NCBI GenBank assembly: GCA_964036045.1
Contig: CAXIWF010000588.1
Coordinates: 1 to 64,000 of the forward strand
Source: Eutreptiella sp. 'Long Island Sound 2002'
Lineage: Eukaryota; Euglenozoa; Euglenophyceae; Eutreptiales; Eutreptiaceae
Direction: 5' to 3'
Length of the DNA stretch: 64,000 nucleotides
Made by a program: the position numbers and the translations under genes. Under the pieces are notes generated by a model. It worked only from the letters and a program-made list of their open reading frames with translations, had not been told where the DNA came from and ran no database searches. This document shows, piece by piece, positions 40,220-51,350 of this stretch; within the stretch, counting starts at the first letter, position 1; the number at the start of each line of letters is the position of its first letter.

Positions 40220-42880
40220 TCTCTCTCTCCCTCTCTCTTGTGTAAGCAACGCCATGCCGCGGCTTCGCCGCGTTGATACACGCTGAGAGGGCAGAGGTTT
40301 GTTGATGGGGACCTGTCGACGGTTCCATGTTCCACTGTTCTACGGGCAAGCAACGCCATGGCAGCGCCTCCGGTGCCGTATTGGTGACAGTGCACCGTGA
40401 GAGTTCCCGGAGTGACATGAAGTACTGTTGGTATGCCAGTGTGATTCTGAAGGGGTGAAGACCATCGTTGATCTGTGGCCAAGCAACGCTCGGCGTTGGT
40501 GCCGTCAAATTCTGGACCTTTACCGTCGCCTGGACAAAGGGGGGGGTGGGGGGCATCATTGCGCCCGACGCACCACGGCGCTCCACCCACGGCTACGCAG
40601 CTGCCTTGGCGGCCCCCAATCACTAAAGAATGATCTGCACAGAATGTTCAGTCGTCCCCCCCCCCTTCGTGCATCTCCCTGTCCACCACCCCCTCCGCGC
40701 CTCGCGTAATCGGCGCTCAAGTATGGCCGAATAAGTGCCTGCATCTTGCGTCCAGAGCCAGATTCGTGAGTGGAGTGCAGGCAGAGTACATGTTGCTGAG
40801 CTGCCGACACGACACACCCACTGGAGGGCAGGCCCCACCGTGACATGCTGCAAGGAACACACAGCACTCAGTTATACATACGTGTTGTGGCTTGTACAGC
40901 CCCCCCCCCCCCCCCGGAGACATTCGATAGCCCGTGGGCGAACTCAAGGCAACATTCAGTACCGGTTTGGAAGTGCTGCAGTGCACCAGAACATTGATGA
41001 GCTGTGACCGGTGACCTGTGACACGGGGGGCGTTCGGTAGCTGAGTATCCGTTGCTTCATCCCCCCCCCCCCCCCGGCCCCCGCGCACTGATCTGGTTTG
41101 CGCTGCAGTGCAGCGAGTCACAACAATGTACTGAGATCCGTGGCTATGACCATGTGCCTGTGTCACGGGGGTACATGCGAGAGCTCAGTATCCGTTGCTC
41201 ATGGCCCGCCCCCTTGAGTGAGTGCATACGTCTGACCGGGGCCGCAGGCGGGGGGGGGGTAGGCTGAGTTTGGTACGGTAAAGAGCAAAGACATGGACAT
41301 GAGCGGTGCCGCAGTGCAGCGGGACATTCGTGAGCCGTGAGCGGTCACCTGTGACACGGGGGGCGTTCGGTAGCTGGGTGTCCGTAGCTTTAGGGCCACC
41401 CCCGGGGGAGGGAGGGGGGCAGACGCTGTTGATGGGCCATCCGAGTGCATCACGTCGGCTCTGCATAGCCCCAGAGAACTGTTCACACCCGTGTGCCGGC
41501 GCTGACGCTTGCGGTGGATCCCGACGTGCGTGAGCAACCCCCACGTCATGCGTGCGGTGCAGCGAGCTTCGCGACCATGACCAGAGCTGCCGACCAGAAA
41601 CACGGCCCGTGGGGAGGCCAGGTCCACCGGAGGTCTGACCTGCCTCGTGCTGCATGACCAGCGAATACATTCACCCGGTGGCCCAGGCCTCGGAATGGGT
41701 CTGGTATGGACCGTGCGGCACACCAACGTGCGTTCGGTTCAGAATGGAAAGACCGAAAGAACTGCACTTGCTTGGCGCACCATCGATGGGTGTTGATGCA
41801 CAGTGTTTGGGGGTGGGGGGGGATGAGAGGTGGGTGCTGGAGGCGTTGGGGTGTGGTGCCAGACGGTGACCCCCCTGCCAGCCGTCGGGGCGTGCGGCTC
41901 CACTGTGGAGCCCATATCGTCGGGTCGCACCAAATCCAAATCCAAATCTGTGTGCCGGCGCATCGTAACGCTGAGAACTGACAAGTGAAATTGTCTGAAG
42001 ACGGGGGCATCCAGTCTATCAGTTCAGACCTCAATTGTGACCACCACTTCCCCCCACCTTCAAGCACAGGCCCGCCAGAAGTAGCCCCAGCCCAAGATTT
42101 GGCTGCATGTCAGGCTAGGGCATCCACCATTTTACTTTGGCAGGGGGGGGGGGGGGCTCTCGTCCCAAAAATCTTATTCGGGGGGGGGGTTCTCTCATGA
42201 AGGGGGGGGGGGTGTGGCATGGGATGGGAGGAGGGCCTATAGATGTTTTGAGACAAGGCAATGGCTGAATTGGGTAATGATGGTTGCGGTGGTTGTATAG
42301 CCAGCAATCTGGCATGCAAATTGAATGTTGATGTGTGTCAGGGACACTGAGGGTCATGGGGCAGTGGCAATTCTGGGTCTTGCAGGATCACATTTTTTTC
42401 TCGGTACATTTGTTTTGCAATTTCAGACAAGGACCCACTGCCTTTGGCGTGTTTTGCACACCGGTGAATTGTTGTTCCACATTTGGCTGATGATGGCAGG
42501 GCGGGATGTTGTGTTGTCTTTGCTTCTGCCATGAATTCTGAAACGTCCCAAAAATGACAACATCCGTTCACAGATGTCTGGGAAGTACCAATGTTATCAT
42601 AGAGGAATGGCATTGGTCGCAAAAAAATTTCTAGGTGTCCACCGAAGCCGTCTCGTCTCAAAACAGTTCACCAAGAGGGGGGATACTCTCTTGTGTGTGT
42701 GTGGGGTTGACCATGAGATGGGAGCCCCCCCCCCCCCCCCCCCTGGCCAAATTAAGCGGTGGATGGCCCTACACAGCTCATAAATACAATTCCGCTGCCG
42801 GGGCATGTCGCATCCACCATCCCCCGCTTTTTGATGTTACTAGCCCTGAGGGTAGCCCAAATGGACGCCTGGACCCCAGC
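40220..42880. other. Gene-poor interval rich in C- and G-runs and a GC-rich repeat family
   Basis: No protein is recognised. A repeat family with GTGACACGGGGGGCGTTCGG and GCTGTGCAGTGCAGCG-like words occurs near 40990-41060, 41100-41200 and 41300-41400, and related at 61630-61740. C- or G-runs of ten or more bases lie at about 40545, 40657, 40905, 41060, 42138, 42180, 42206 and 42725. Confidence 0.5.
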
Positions 42881-42888
42881 AGCAGTGC

Positions 42889-43422
42889 GTGCTGTGGATC
42901 TGGGTGACTGGGTTTTCATCGGCCAAGGCCTTACTCGTTGAAGTGGCTGCATCCAAATCACAGACCCAATCGGTGTGGCAGTGCACAGCAAACACATGGT
43001 CGACTGCCATCCCCTGGGCCTTCCGGTATGATGTTGAAGGCAAGGGCCGCGAGGATGCATACTGGCGCCCGCAGGTGGGGGTGCCCATGTCCGAGGGGCA
43101 GACGGCCCACACCACCAAGATTGCCATCATGCAGTTGTTCGTGCCCTCTGCCTGGGTTAACTTCTATGCAGTGACCTCTCGGGTGTATCCTCGCACCTTC
43201 ATCTTGGTGTCGTTGGTGGCCCAGACCGGGCTGCTCATTGTGACCCCATTCGTCTGGCCGGACAGTGCAGCCCACAAGCGGAACAAAGTGACGCTTGCGG
43301 TGGAGGCATCGGTCATTGGACTGTATTTCAGTGTAGTGTATTGTGTTGTATTGTACAGTGCCATATTGAGGTGCATTGTTCAGTGCATCGTCGTCTGCTG
43401 CAGTGCATTACCATGCACTTGA
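42889..43422 (+). pseudogene. Partial copy of the MFS transporter 3' part
   Basis: From 43003 onward the sequence repeats 28022-28480 almost exactly: about 100 codons of the transporter, then satellite. A 15-bp match (GTGGATCTGGGTGAC) lies before a ~95-bp insertion at 42909-43003. The first ~375 codons of the transporter are absent, so it is a non-functional duplicate. Confidence 0.8.
42909..43003 (+). repeat. ~95-bp insertion in the MFS copy, possible GACT duplication
   Basis: GACT lies at both edges of the inserted sequence. A close copy (TGGGTTTTCATCGGCC ... GCACAGCAAACAC) lies at 44703-44803. It is a short mobile sequence of unknown type. Confidence 0.5.
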
Positions 43423-43553
43423 GCCATGGGAGTAAAAGCAGACAGAGAATATGTCACAAGCATGCAGCAACATCAATGCAACGAACCTTTTTTTTATATA
43501 TTTTCAATATCCAGTGAAGGTATATGAATGAGTGTAGTGTATTGTGTTGTATT

Positions 43554-44304
43554 GTACCCCCCCCCCCTTGCGCAAGCACGGCCTTGTCTAAGCACGAAGA
43601 CCCCGTGTGACCGTTGTTTTGATGGGTTTTTCTGACCACGTTTTTTATGGTCAGAAATTCATTGTTTCGTGATTGTGCGCTGATTGTACAGGGAAAGAAG
43701 GGCTGGGTCATGTTTGTGATGGTTCCTCTTGCTCAACAACATTCTGATTGGTACTGCAACCCAATGGTAATTGTTTTGCTGGTTTTTAGCCATGAAAAAT
43801 GCTGCTTTTCATCGTCTTGCTCAGATTCTGGGGAGGATGATGAAGTGCAGCTGGTATGGGCTAAAGCATCCCGTGGGATTTGGGGCCTCGGCCATGTTTT
43901 TGAGGACAAGCTTTACTTCACCAAAGATATTGTTGATGACAGTTTTGTCCCCAAGAATAGGAAGCCTAAATCTATTTCCAAACCTGCAGCCAAGCCTGCC
44001 CCGAAGGGGAAACATGTGCAACTATTTAAGATGAAGCGCAAGGTTGGAAAGGGTTTCTATTCCGTACCCGTTGATGGGCAGTAAGGACACGAGGACCATG
44101 CTGAATTTTTGCCTGCACGTTGTGTTCCAGTGCCATGCTTGTGAGTGATGTGCTTGGTGTGGGGTATGGGCAGGTTTTCTGTGTGCAGTGTCTCTTTGTG
44201 TTGCGCGTCGCGCGCAAGCACGGGCTTGTCTAAGCACGGGGACCCCGTGTGACCGTTGTTTTTCTGACCTTGGCCGTCCTTGTGCAAGGGGGGGGGGGGG
44301 GTAC
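43554..44304 (+). mobile_element. C-tract/G-tract transposon with GTAC target-site duplication
   Basis: Inside a satellite unit the sequence GTAC is followed by a C-run and CTTGCGCAAGCACGG. The element ends CTTGTGCAAGG, a G-run and GTAC again, after which the unit continues exactly as in other copies. The element is 743 bp (43558-44300) with a 4-bp duplication. A ~55-bp motif (GCAAGCACGGCCTTGTC...GTGACCGTTG) is present in direct orientation near both ends. It has the same architecture as 56919-57961. Confidence 0.85.
43647..44084 (+). CDS. Small ORF inside the C-tract/G-tract transposon
   Basis: The frame has 145 codons. The part after about 43790 looks most protein-like: an acidic start, a W/G-containing middle and a Pro/Lys/Ala-rich basic end. 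TTTTTAG at 43785-43791 could be a splice acceptor ahead of it. No family is recognised. It does not resemble a transposase, so the element is probably non-autonomous or carries a captured exon. Confidence 0.35.
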   Translation: MVRNSLFRDCALIVQGKKGWVMFVMVPLAQQHSDWYCNPMVIVLLVFSHEKCCFSSSCSDSGEDDEVQLVWAKASRGIWGLGHVFEDKLYFTKDIVDDSFVPKNRKPKSISKPAAKPAPKGKHVQLFKMKRKVGKGFYSVPVDGQ

Positions 44305-44702
44305 AGTGTTATATTGAGGTACATTGGTCAGTGCATCAAAGGCTGCTGCAGTGCATTACCATGCACTTGAGCCATGGGAGTAAAAGCAGACAGGGAATAT
44401 GTCACAAGCATGCAGCAACATCGATGCAACTAACCTTTTTTTTTATATATTTTCAATATCCAGTGAAGGTATATGAATGAGTGTAGTGTATTGTGTTGTA
44501 TTGTACAGTGTTGTCTTGAGGTACATTGGTCAGTGCATCGTCGGCTGCTGCAGTGCATTGCCATGCACTGGAGCCATGGGAGTAAAAGCAGACAGGGAAT
44601 ATGTCACGAGTATGCAGCAACATCGATGCAACTAACCTTTCTATACATACATTATCTCTACCTAACCCTACATATATATCTCATGTTTTGTCCTTGCAAG
44701 CG

Positions 44703-44812
44703 AAACCTGGGTTTTCATCGGCCGAGGCATTATTAGTTGAAGCGGCTGCATCCAAATCAGAGACCCAATTGGTGTGGCAAGCAGTGCACAGCAAACACGT
44801 GCTCAGGCGGAG
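44703..44812 (+). repeat. Second copy of the ~95-bp sequence at 42909
   Basis: It shares TGGGTTTTCATCGGCC and the following ~80 bp with 42909-43003 at high identity. The region from 44813 to 45940 contains no recognised gene; a GTTT-repeat lies near 44908-44938 and a T-run at 45003-45016. Confidence 0.6.
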
Positions 44813-45952
44813 CAGGATCCACCAAAGCTGCTCTGTTGTTGTGGTTGGTTTAGGATGCGATGGCCAAAGTGGGAGTTTTGCAAAACTGAGTGCACTCAGT
44901 TTTACCATTTTTGTTTGTTTGTTGTTTGTTTGTTTGTTGACTCAGGGTTACAAGCTGGAAATTTTACCTGCATTGAGTTCCACAAGTTGGCCATCCTCAT
45001 TGCTTTTTTTTTTTATAGAAAAACAGCAATAACAAAATGTCTGCTTTCCTATGGTGTCTGGCTTCCACCGGTAGCTCTCCTTCCGTGAAGGACATTGCTG
45101 CAAGTGTTGCGTGCGCTTCACCATCCACAGCCCGCACACAATTTCCCTGACGTGTGCTTCTGCAATTAAATGAGGGGGGGTGGTTACTTCGAATTGATGC
45201 CTTGGAACGTGCATGCTTGTTGCATCTAAGGTCGCTTCAGTGGGTGCCTGAAATGGTGATGTTCACATGCGTTTGCAGCAACAGCAACCCCCCCCCCAAA
45301 AAATTACCAATTTGGTCTGCCGATTTGTTGGGTTTCTAGATTTCGCCTAATTGTTCGGCCGATTCATTGGGTTTCTGGGATTTTGCCGATTCGTTCTGCC
45401 GATTTGTTGGGGCTTCTGGGATTCTGGGACACCTGATGAGATGGAGAGATTGCGCTTTCGGGTGTTCGTGTGTGGTCTCCCTTCCTTGTTTGCTGTGCTC
45501 TGTTCTGGTCTTTTGTCTTTGTTGGGCCAGTTGTCGCCAGAGTTGGCCTGGTCATTGTTGTAGACAACCACTGTCCAACCCTGTCCAACCCTCTCCAACG
45601 CTCAACAACCCACAACCCTCTCAAAGAGCATCTATAAGGGGGCACCTTAAGCGCAGTGCGCGTGCAGTGCGCGCGCAGTGCAACTATCTGGGCGTCTGGC
45701 CGTAGTAGACATCCATACTTTGTGGTACTTTGGGCATCATTGTTGCTTGGTAGTAGGTTTTGGTGCATTGGATCTGGCATTTTTGGATGTTCACCCTGAT
45801 GTTTCACCCATTTCTACTTTTTTGCACACATTTTTTGCCCATTTCCACCACATCTACTCTTTTTCTCGGTTGATTGATATGGTGATACACTTTGAGGGTG
45901 CCTGCTACAGGACATCATACTTCCCTCCTCATTTCTTAGGCCCATTTTCTCC

Positions 45953-46273
45953 ATGGATCTCAGTATTGGAGATAGGGTGTTCTACACCTCCAATGGCCTG
46001 CAACCTCTTGCCACGGTGGTTGGGACGGGTGAAGACGGACTCCTCCACTTGGAATACTACCAAGATGGGTTGAGAGTCGTGAATCGGCAATGCAAGATGG
46101 AGTCCATCTCCTTTGCCATCCCAAGTTCACACTCGCCACCCAACTGCCCCCCATCTCCGCCGCCCAACACACTGTCAAGTTCCCCCCCGCAAAGGCCCCT
46201 GGTCCTTCACCATGCCACAAGAACCGGGAATGTCCCCCTCAAGGTCCCCTCTAGTCCAGTTTGGGTCGCCTAA
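45953..46273 (+). CDS. Small protein with a Tudor/Agenet-like N-terminal segment
   Basis: The 106-residue frame begins L-S-I-G-D-R-V-F-Y-T and continues V-V-G-T-G-E-D-G-L-L-H-L-E-Y-Y. This G-D-x-V opening with a strand ending in E-Y resembles Tudor/Agenet or SH3-like folds, often seen in chromatin or transposon proteins. A Pro/Ser-rich second half follows. It is probably a fragment of a mobile-element protein; the function is unknown. Confidence 0.35.
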   Translation: MDLSIGDRVFYTSNGLQPLATVVGTGEDGLLHLEYYQDGLRVVNRQCKMESISFAIPSSHSPPNCPPSPPPNTLSSSPPQRPLVLHHATRTGNVPLKVPSSPVWVA

Positions 46274-46538
46274 TTCTAAGGGTGTTTCCAAGGGGCGTGC
46301 CTAGGGGCTCTTCGGAGGGAACATAGTCTAAAAGTAGCGCGCAGTGCAAGGATTCCCCCTAAGTCTTGTTCCTCCCCTCTGACCCGACATAATCCGAACC
46401 CAGTAACCATTAGCAGTCCTGTCTAACCCTCTCTCAGCTTGGATTGAGCCAATGGAGCGCTGGAGTGATACCTGTGCTTGCAGTGCTCAGTTGCCGCCAC
46501 GCCCCAGGGGCACTTCAAAAATGCAGAATGGTAATCAA

Positions 46539-47123
46539 TCAACACTGAGTCTGCAGTGTCCTGGCCGACCTCTTGATGATATGAAAAGAGAATTTTGCCT
46601 TGGACAGCTGAGGTACATATGCATCTTGGGGACCACAGAACATAGGATTGAACGATAGGATAGCAGAAAGTTTCTCACCATGCACACCGCACCTTTCCAG
46701 CATCCGCAGCATTTTGAAGTCACCAACGGCCAGAACGTATTTCCTCAACGCCTCCTTCGATGTGGTGTCCATGTACGGCACTAGTTTCTTGAGGGCAGTA
46801 GGATGACCGAAACAGCAATCAGCTGCAGCACATACAAATCGCGCAAACGCTTCGGCGAGTTTTGTGCAAGCTTCATGCACATCATTTCCTTCACCCAGCC
46901 CCTTGAAATGGATGAGCACAGCCTGCTGCGCAATGCCAAACTGCCCGTTCTTGAGTGCGGCCTCACCATATGCACACACAGCCCTCTGGTCGATAGCCTT
47001 GTTGATGTCACCGTCGCGGAACACCTCAACCCACCAGCGCTGCACTTGCTCCATACTTCCAAGGAACACACCCAGCCAGTACTGTACAGATTGGAACAGG
47101 CAGTGTGACAAGGCAGGCAGCAA
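46539..47123 (-). CDS. Hypothetical protein
   Basis: The 194-residue frame has an even amino-acid mix, with likely helices (A-V-C-A-Y-G-E-A-A-L-K-N-G and A-C-T-K-L-A-E-A-F-A-R-F). It ends in a short basic tail. No family is recognised. Its upstream end lies in CAG-rich simple repeat. It may be an exon of a host gene or a mobile-element fragment. Confidence 0.35.
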   Translation of the reverse strand: MLPALSHCLFQSVQYWLGVFLGSMEQVQRWWVEVFRDGDINKAIDQRAVCAYGEAALKNGQFGIAQQAVLIHFKGLGEGNDVHEACTKLAEAFARFVCAAADCCFGHPTALKKLVPYMDTTSKEALRKYVLAVGDFKMLRMLERCGVHGEKLSAILSFNPMFCGPQDAYVPQLSKAKFSFHIIKRSARTLQTQC

Positions 47124-47300
47124 TCAGGAGGCAGCAACTAGCAGTCCAGCAGTCCAGTCAGCAGTCAGCAAGCAGCAATCGGCAAGCAGCAGTCAGCGAG
47201 CAGCAAGCAGCAATCGGCAAGCAGCAAGCAGCAAAAGAGGCAATCAGCAATCAGCCATTAGCAGACAGCAATCAGCTAGCAGCAACCAGCAACCAGCAGG
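47105..47300. repeat. Imperfect AGCAGCAA/AGCAGTC repeat
   Basis: Words such as AGCAGCAATCGGCA and AGCAGTCAGC recur across about 200 bp. The Gln/Ser-rich frames here come from the repeat. Confidence 0.85.
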
Positions 47301-48159
47301 CACGATTGCACAAACCAAACAGCAACAGACACGATCGTAAATGACACCTACAAACAGACACCATCACAAATGGCACAAACCAAACAGCAACAGACATGTT
47401 CGCAAATGAAAGACAACCCACACACCTGCAAACACCCACAATCGCAAAGGACACTTGAGAGAGGTGACATCAACTCACAGCCCAGCAGAAAATCAGAAAA
47501 TCTCCCGGCCAAGAGGTGGCAGGAAACCAGAGTCCAAATATACGTCCCACCGCTGCAGGCAGCATGTGAACTGTGGATCACACGGGACACATATGTTGTA
47601 CTCAGACTGTCAGCATGCTCCGGTCCGTCTGACCGAGCACCTACGAGGCACACGTGAGTGTGAGCTAAACAAAAATACAAAGGCAAAATCCTTGAACATG
47701 ATGTGCACCACTGGTGTGCATCACTTGGCGATCCTGAACCCCCTAGCCCTGTGTCACACTTCCCACATTAATGGTCTTGGCCACCGTCCAAACTTCGCTA
47801 TCATGGGAATCACTGAATGCTGTTGAATGAGAAGCATGTGAGGGCATGCATGGAAGGGACACTAAGGGCCAGAGGCGGCACCTCTGGGAAGATGGATCGG
47901 TGTCTGCTCTCACCAAAAGTGCGTTCCCCCACTTGTTTGGGGCAAGTAACAATTTCCTTCTCAAGACCCAAACTAACATGTACACCCAGAAGTGCCAATT
48001 GGCACACTTACTTGGCCTTTACAGCAACCCCTGTTTTTTGTACATGGCAAATGCATTCAACAAGGTTTCAGTGCTCAACACGGCATTGGGTGTGGCGGAG
48101 GGGGGGGCGAGGCGGTGGCACCAAGTTGGGCTCCCAGCAGGGTGTGTGTAGCAGTGTTT

Positions 48160-48490
48160 ATTTGTGCATGGGCAAATGGTGTTAGTGCCTATTTGGGGGG
48201 GAAGGGGGTCGAAGGCCCCCTTCCCACATATCATCATTTGGTGTCTACAGCATGCCTACAATTGGCAGACCGCGTCTACTTGTGGCAGACAGTGTCTACG
48301 TGTCTACAGACCAAGCCCGTGTGCACGAGTAAATGACATGAGCGGCCTGTTTCTGGGGGAGGGGCCTTCAGCTCCTTCCCTAAATATTCTCACCTGTGTC
48401 TACAACATGCTGAAAGTGTCTACAATTAGCAGACCACGTCTACTTCGGGCAGACACTGCCTACAGACTACATACTGCAATTTCTATGGAG
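48160..48490 (+). repeat. GTCTAC-rich dispersed repeat, two copies
   Basis: A G-rich hairpin is followed by several GTCTACA words. One copy is at about 48190-48310 and another at 48345-48475, with a third at 56312-56450. The rest of 47340-49086 holds no recognised gene. Confidence 0.65.
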
Positions 48491-49086
48491 CACGGGTAAA
48501 CGGAGTGGCATTTGGTGGTATCATATCATTCTGTCTCATATGTCTCATCGGTATCATATGCTGGAGTCACCCACTTTCCCAAGCACAGTCTTGAGTACTC
48601 TTTGAACTTCTGGAGTCAGTCAAAAAAAAAAAGTAAACGGAGTGGCATTTGGTGGTAAATGTGCACAGTCTTGCATACTAGGGACCTTCAGCCCCACATG
48701 GGGTGCTGAGCGCCCACCCCAGCAAAGGCCTTTGACCCCAGATCAGGGGGGGGGGGGGGGCAGAGCTTGCCCCCCCCTATTCCACATCAATGTCACTTTC
48801 TTTTTATTTTTTTAGGCTGACTCAATGTAGGGAATTGAGGACCGAAGAACATACAACAGTGCATTTATATACACTGCACCCTCCTCCAATGAATCTCGTG
48901 CGAGCAACGAGCAAGCACCTCACCAATCAGTATTGAATGTGAATGCCAACTCAGCGGACTATGGGGATGTGGCGATCTCAGCCACAGGTTCCAGACAACT
49001 CAGTGTATTGGGGCGTTTGGGGAGCCCCAACATTTTGCAAGTAAAAAGAGGCGTAAAGTAGAAAAGCACCTCTGCGTTCTCAGGGC

Positions 49087-50454
49087 ATGAGGAAGAATGC
49101 ACATGTCATGGGAATGGGCGTCTCTGGTAATGCAGCAGCCCGCTTGCTTCGACGCCATTCGTGGTGTGTCACGGTAAGCGATTCCAAGGACAACGACGCC
49201 CTGCGGCAGCAAAAGGAATCCCTCGCTGCACAGGGCATCACGGTCCTTCTGGGGACCGCCTTCACCCCCGACGCGGCCCTAGACCTCGTCGTCGTGAGCC
49301 CGGGCGTCCCGTGGGACGCCCCACCGTTGGTCCGGGCACGGGAGCTCGGGGTGCCCACCGTCGGGGAGCCGGAACTGGCCTGGCGCTTCCTCAAGGACGT
49401 GCCGTGGGTGGGCATCACCGGCACGAACGGCAAGACCACCACCACCGCCCTCATCGCGGCCATCTTCCAGGCGGCCGGGCTGCACGCCCCCGCCTGCGGC
49501 AACATAGGCCACCCCCTATCGGAGGTGGCGATTGCCGCGGCCGATGGCCGCCGCCCGGACTGGGTCGTCGCGGAGCTGTCCAGCTACCAGATCGAGGGCA
49601 CCGCCGAGCTCGCGCCCCGCGTCGGCGTGTTCACGACGTTCACCCCGGATCACCTGGAGCGGCACCGGACAATGGACAACTACTTCCGCGTCAAGGCCGC
49701 CCTGCTGCACCGGTGCGACGTGCGGGTGCTGAACGGCGACGATCCGGAGCTCCGGAGGCGGGCCGGCGCGGAGTGGCCCGCGGCGGTGTGGACCAGCGCG
49801 CAGGGCCCGGCCTCGGTCCCGCGGAACGCGGACCGGGGGGTCTATGTGGCAAGCGGTTGGGTGGTGGCCGCCGGGGCCCGGGTGGTGCGGGCCGACGCTT
49901 TGCGGGTGCCGGGGGGGCACAACCGGCAGAACTTGCTGATGGCGGTGGCGGCCGCGGTGGCGGCGGGCGTCCCCGCGGAGGCGATCGCGGAGGCGGTCGC
50001 GGGCTTCGAGGGCGTGCCCCACCGCCTGCAGACGGTGCGCCGCGGCGGCGGCCTCGCGTTCGTCAACGACAGCAAAGCGACGAACTACGACAGCGCCCAA
50101 GTGGGGCTGGACGCCTTCGAGGGCCCCGTCATCCTCATCGCCGGGGGGCAGGCGAAGGAGGGGACCGACAGCGCCGGGTGGCTCGGGGCCGTCCGGCGCA
50201 GGTGCGCGGGGGTCGTGCTGATCGGCCGGGACGGGCCGGCGCTCGCGGGGCTGCTCCGGGGCGCCGGGTTCGCGGACTGCGAGGTGGCGCAGGACATGGG
50301 GCAGGCGGTGCGCCGCGCCGCGGAGTGGGCGGGGCAGAAGGGGGTGGCGACGGTGCTGCTCAGCCCGGCCTGCGCGAGTTTCGATCAGTACCGCAGCTTT
50401 GAGCACCGGGGCGAGCATTTCCAGCAGCTCTGCCTCGAATTGCCGGGTGTCTGA
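49087..50454 (+). CDS. murD: UDP-N-acetylmuramoyl-L-alanine--D-glutamate ligase
   Basis: An intronless frame of 455 residues, the normal MurD length. It has the N-terminal glycine-rich G-M-G-V-S-G, P-loop T-G-T-N-G-K-T-T-T at 111-119, E-L-S-S-Y-Q-I-E, T-P-D-H-L-E-R-H and the carbamylated Lys203 in F-R-V-K. N-D-S-K-A-T-N and the C-terminal L-S-P-A-C-A-S-F-D-Q-Y complete the family signature. The end (F-E-H-R-G-E-H-F-Q-Q-L) reads like cyanobacterial MurD, which would fit plastid ancestry. It adds D-Glu to UDP-MurNAc-L-Ala. No transit peptide is evident. A C-tract element begins 9 bp after the stop. GC content is far above the surroundings. Confidence 0.96.
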   Translation: MRKNAHVMGMGVSGNAAARLLRRHSWCVTVSDSKDNDALRQQKESLAAQGITVLLGTAFTPDAALDLVVVSPGVPWDAPPLVRARELGVPTVGEPELAWRFLKDVPWVGITGTNGKTTTTALIAAIFQAAGLHAPACGNIGHPLSEVAIAAADGRRPDWVVAELSSYQIEGTAELAPRVGVFTTFTPDHLERHRTMDNYFRVKAALLHRCDVRVLNGDDPELRRRAGAEWPAAVWTSAQGPASVPRNADRGVYVASGWVVAAGARVVRADALRVPGGHNRQNLLMAVAAAVAAGVPAEAIAEAVAGFEGVPHRLQTVRRGGGLAFVNDSKATNYDSAQVGLDAFEGPVILIAGGQAKEGTDSAGWLGAVRRRCAGVVLIGRDGPALAGLLRGAGFADCEVAQDMGQAVRRAAEWAGQKGVATVLLSPACASFDQYRSFEHRGEHFQQLCLELPGV

Positions 50455-50462
50455 CGAGGATC

Positions 50463-50819
50463 GTACCCCCCCCTCCCCTTGTCCTAGCCACGCCCTTGTC
50501 CAAGCTACAGTAGGCGTGGGGACCGTATTAATTCGGTACCAAATGTAGTGCAGCCACATTAGACATGGGTTTGGTGACGAATTTGCCAGTTACATAGGGT
50601 CGTGGACACATTTGTTGTGAGTGTTTGCCCGCTTGAACTCACACAGCTCTGATTTTGGGGATATTTGTGCACCATATCCCCCTTTCTTGCACCAGCTGAC
50701 CATGCCGGTAGTTGTATGTGTCGCGCGCAAGCTACGCCCTTGTCCAAGCTACAGTCGGCGTGGGGACCGTATTAATTTGGGACTTTTGCGTAGCTTATAC
50801 AAACGGGGGGGGGGGGTCA
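50463..50819 (+). mobile_element. ~350-bp C-tract/G-tract element just after murD
   Basis: It starts GTAC plus a C-run and CCACGCCCTTGTCCAAGC, and ends with a G-run at about 50804-50816. It is a close relative of 54731-55106, sharing the same order of words over its whole length. The right flank (GTCA) does not match the left GTAC, so the duplication is not proven here. Confidence 0.65.
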
Positions 50820-51082
50820 TCACTCATCTGCATCCGCACCTGCACCGGCACATCGGGCCCTTGCTGAGGGGCATTCAATGGCCATGTCGGTGCAGTGACC
50901 TCAGGGCGGCATTCCGGGCTGGCCTGGTTTGCGCTGCGAGAGCGGCCCGGCCAAACACTTTGTGATTGCAGGGCGCTTGAGCTCAGGTGGACTGAGGGAG
51001 TCTGGCAGGAGGTCAGGATCGTGCGGGTGATTCCAAAACCCTGACGCCATCGCCCCGGGGGCATGGGCGGATGAGTCAGAGG

Positions 51083-51350
51083 CCAAACATCAGCCTCCAA
51101 TTTCGGGCCCCCTGATTCATGGGATGGGGCCTCCCGCCCGTCCATTGGAGTGAGATTTACACGTGTGCCGGCAGGGGACCAGGAGGAGGGAACATGCCAA
51201 ACATCAGCCTCCAATTTCGGGCCCCCTGATTCATGGGATGGGGCCTCCCGCCCGTCCATTGGAGTGAGATTTACACGTGGAACACAGGGGACCAGGAGGA
51301 GGGAACATGCCAAACATCGGCCTCCAATTTCGGGCCCCCTGATTCATTTG
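51083..51350 (+). repeat. ~113-bp tandem repeat, about 2.4 copies
   Basis: CCAAACATCAGCCTCC recurs at 51083, 51197 and (one change) 51310. The intervening sequence is nearly identical between the first two units. Confidence 0.9.

Larger units (their letters stand above)
43331..44640 (+). repeat. Satellite units (200-bp family), interrupted
   Basis: Units start at 43331 and 43532; the second is split by the 43558-44300 element and resumes at 44301. A further unit starts near 44480. They are the same family as 28350-29328. Confidence 0.85.

Noticed and set aside
50463-50819. Claim of a perfect 4-bp duplication at the element after murD
   Set aside because: The left flank is GTAC but the right flank is GTCA. 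The family assignment rests on internal homology only.
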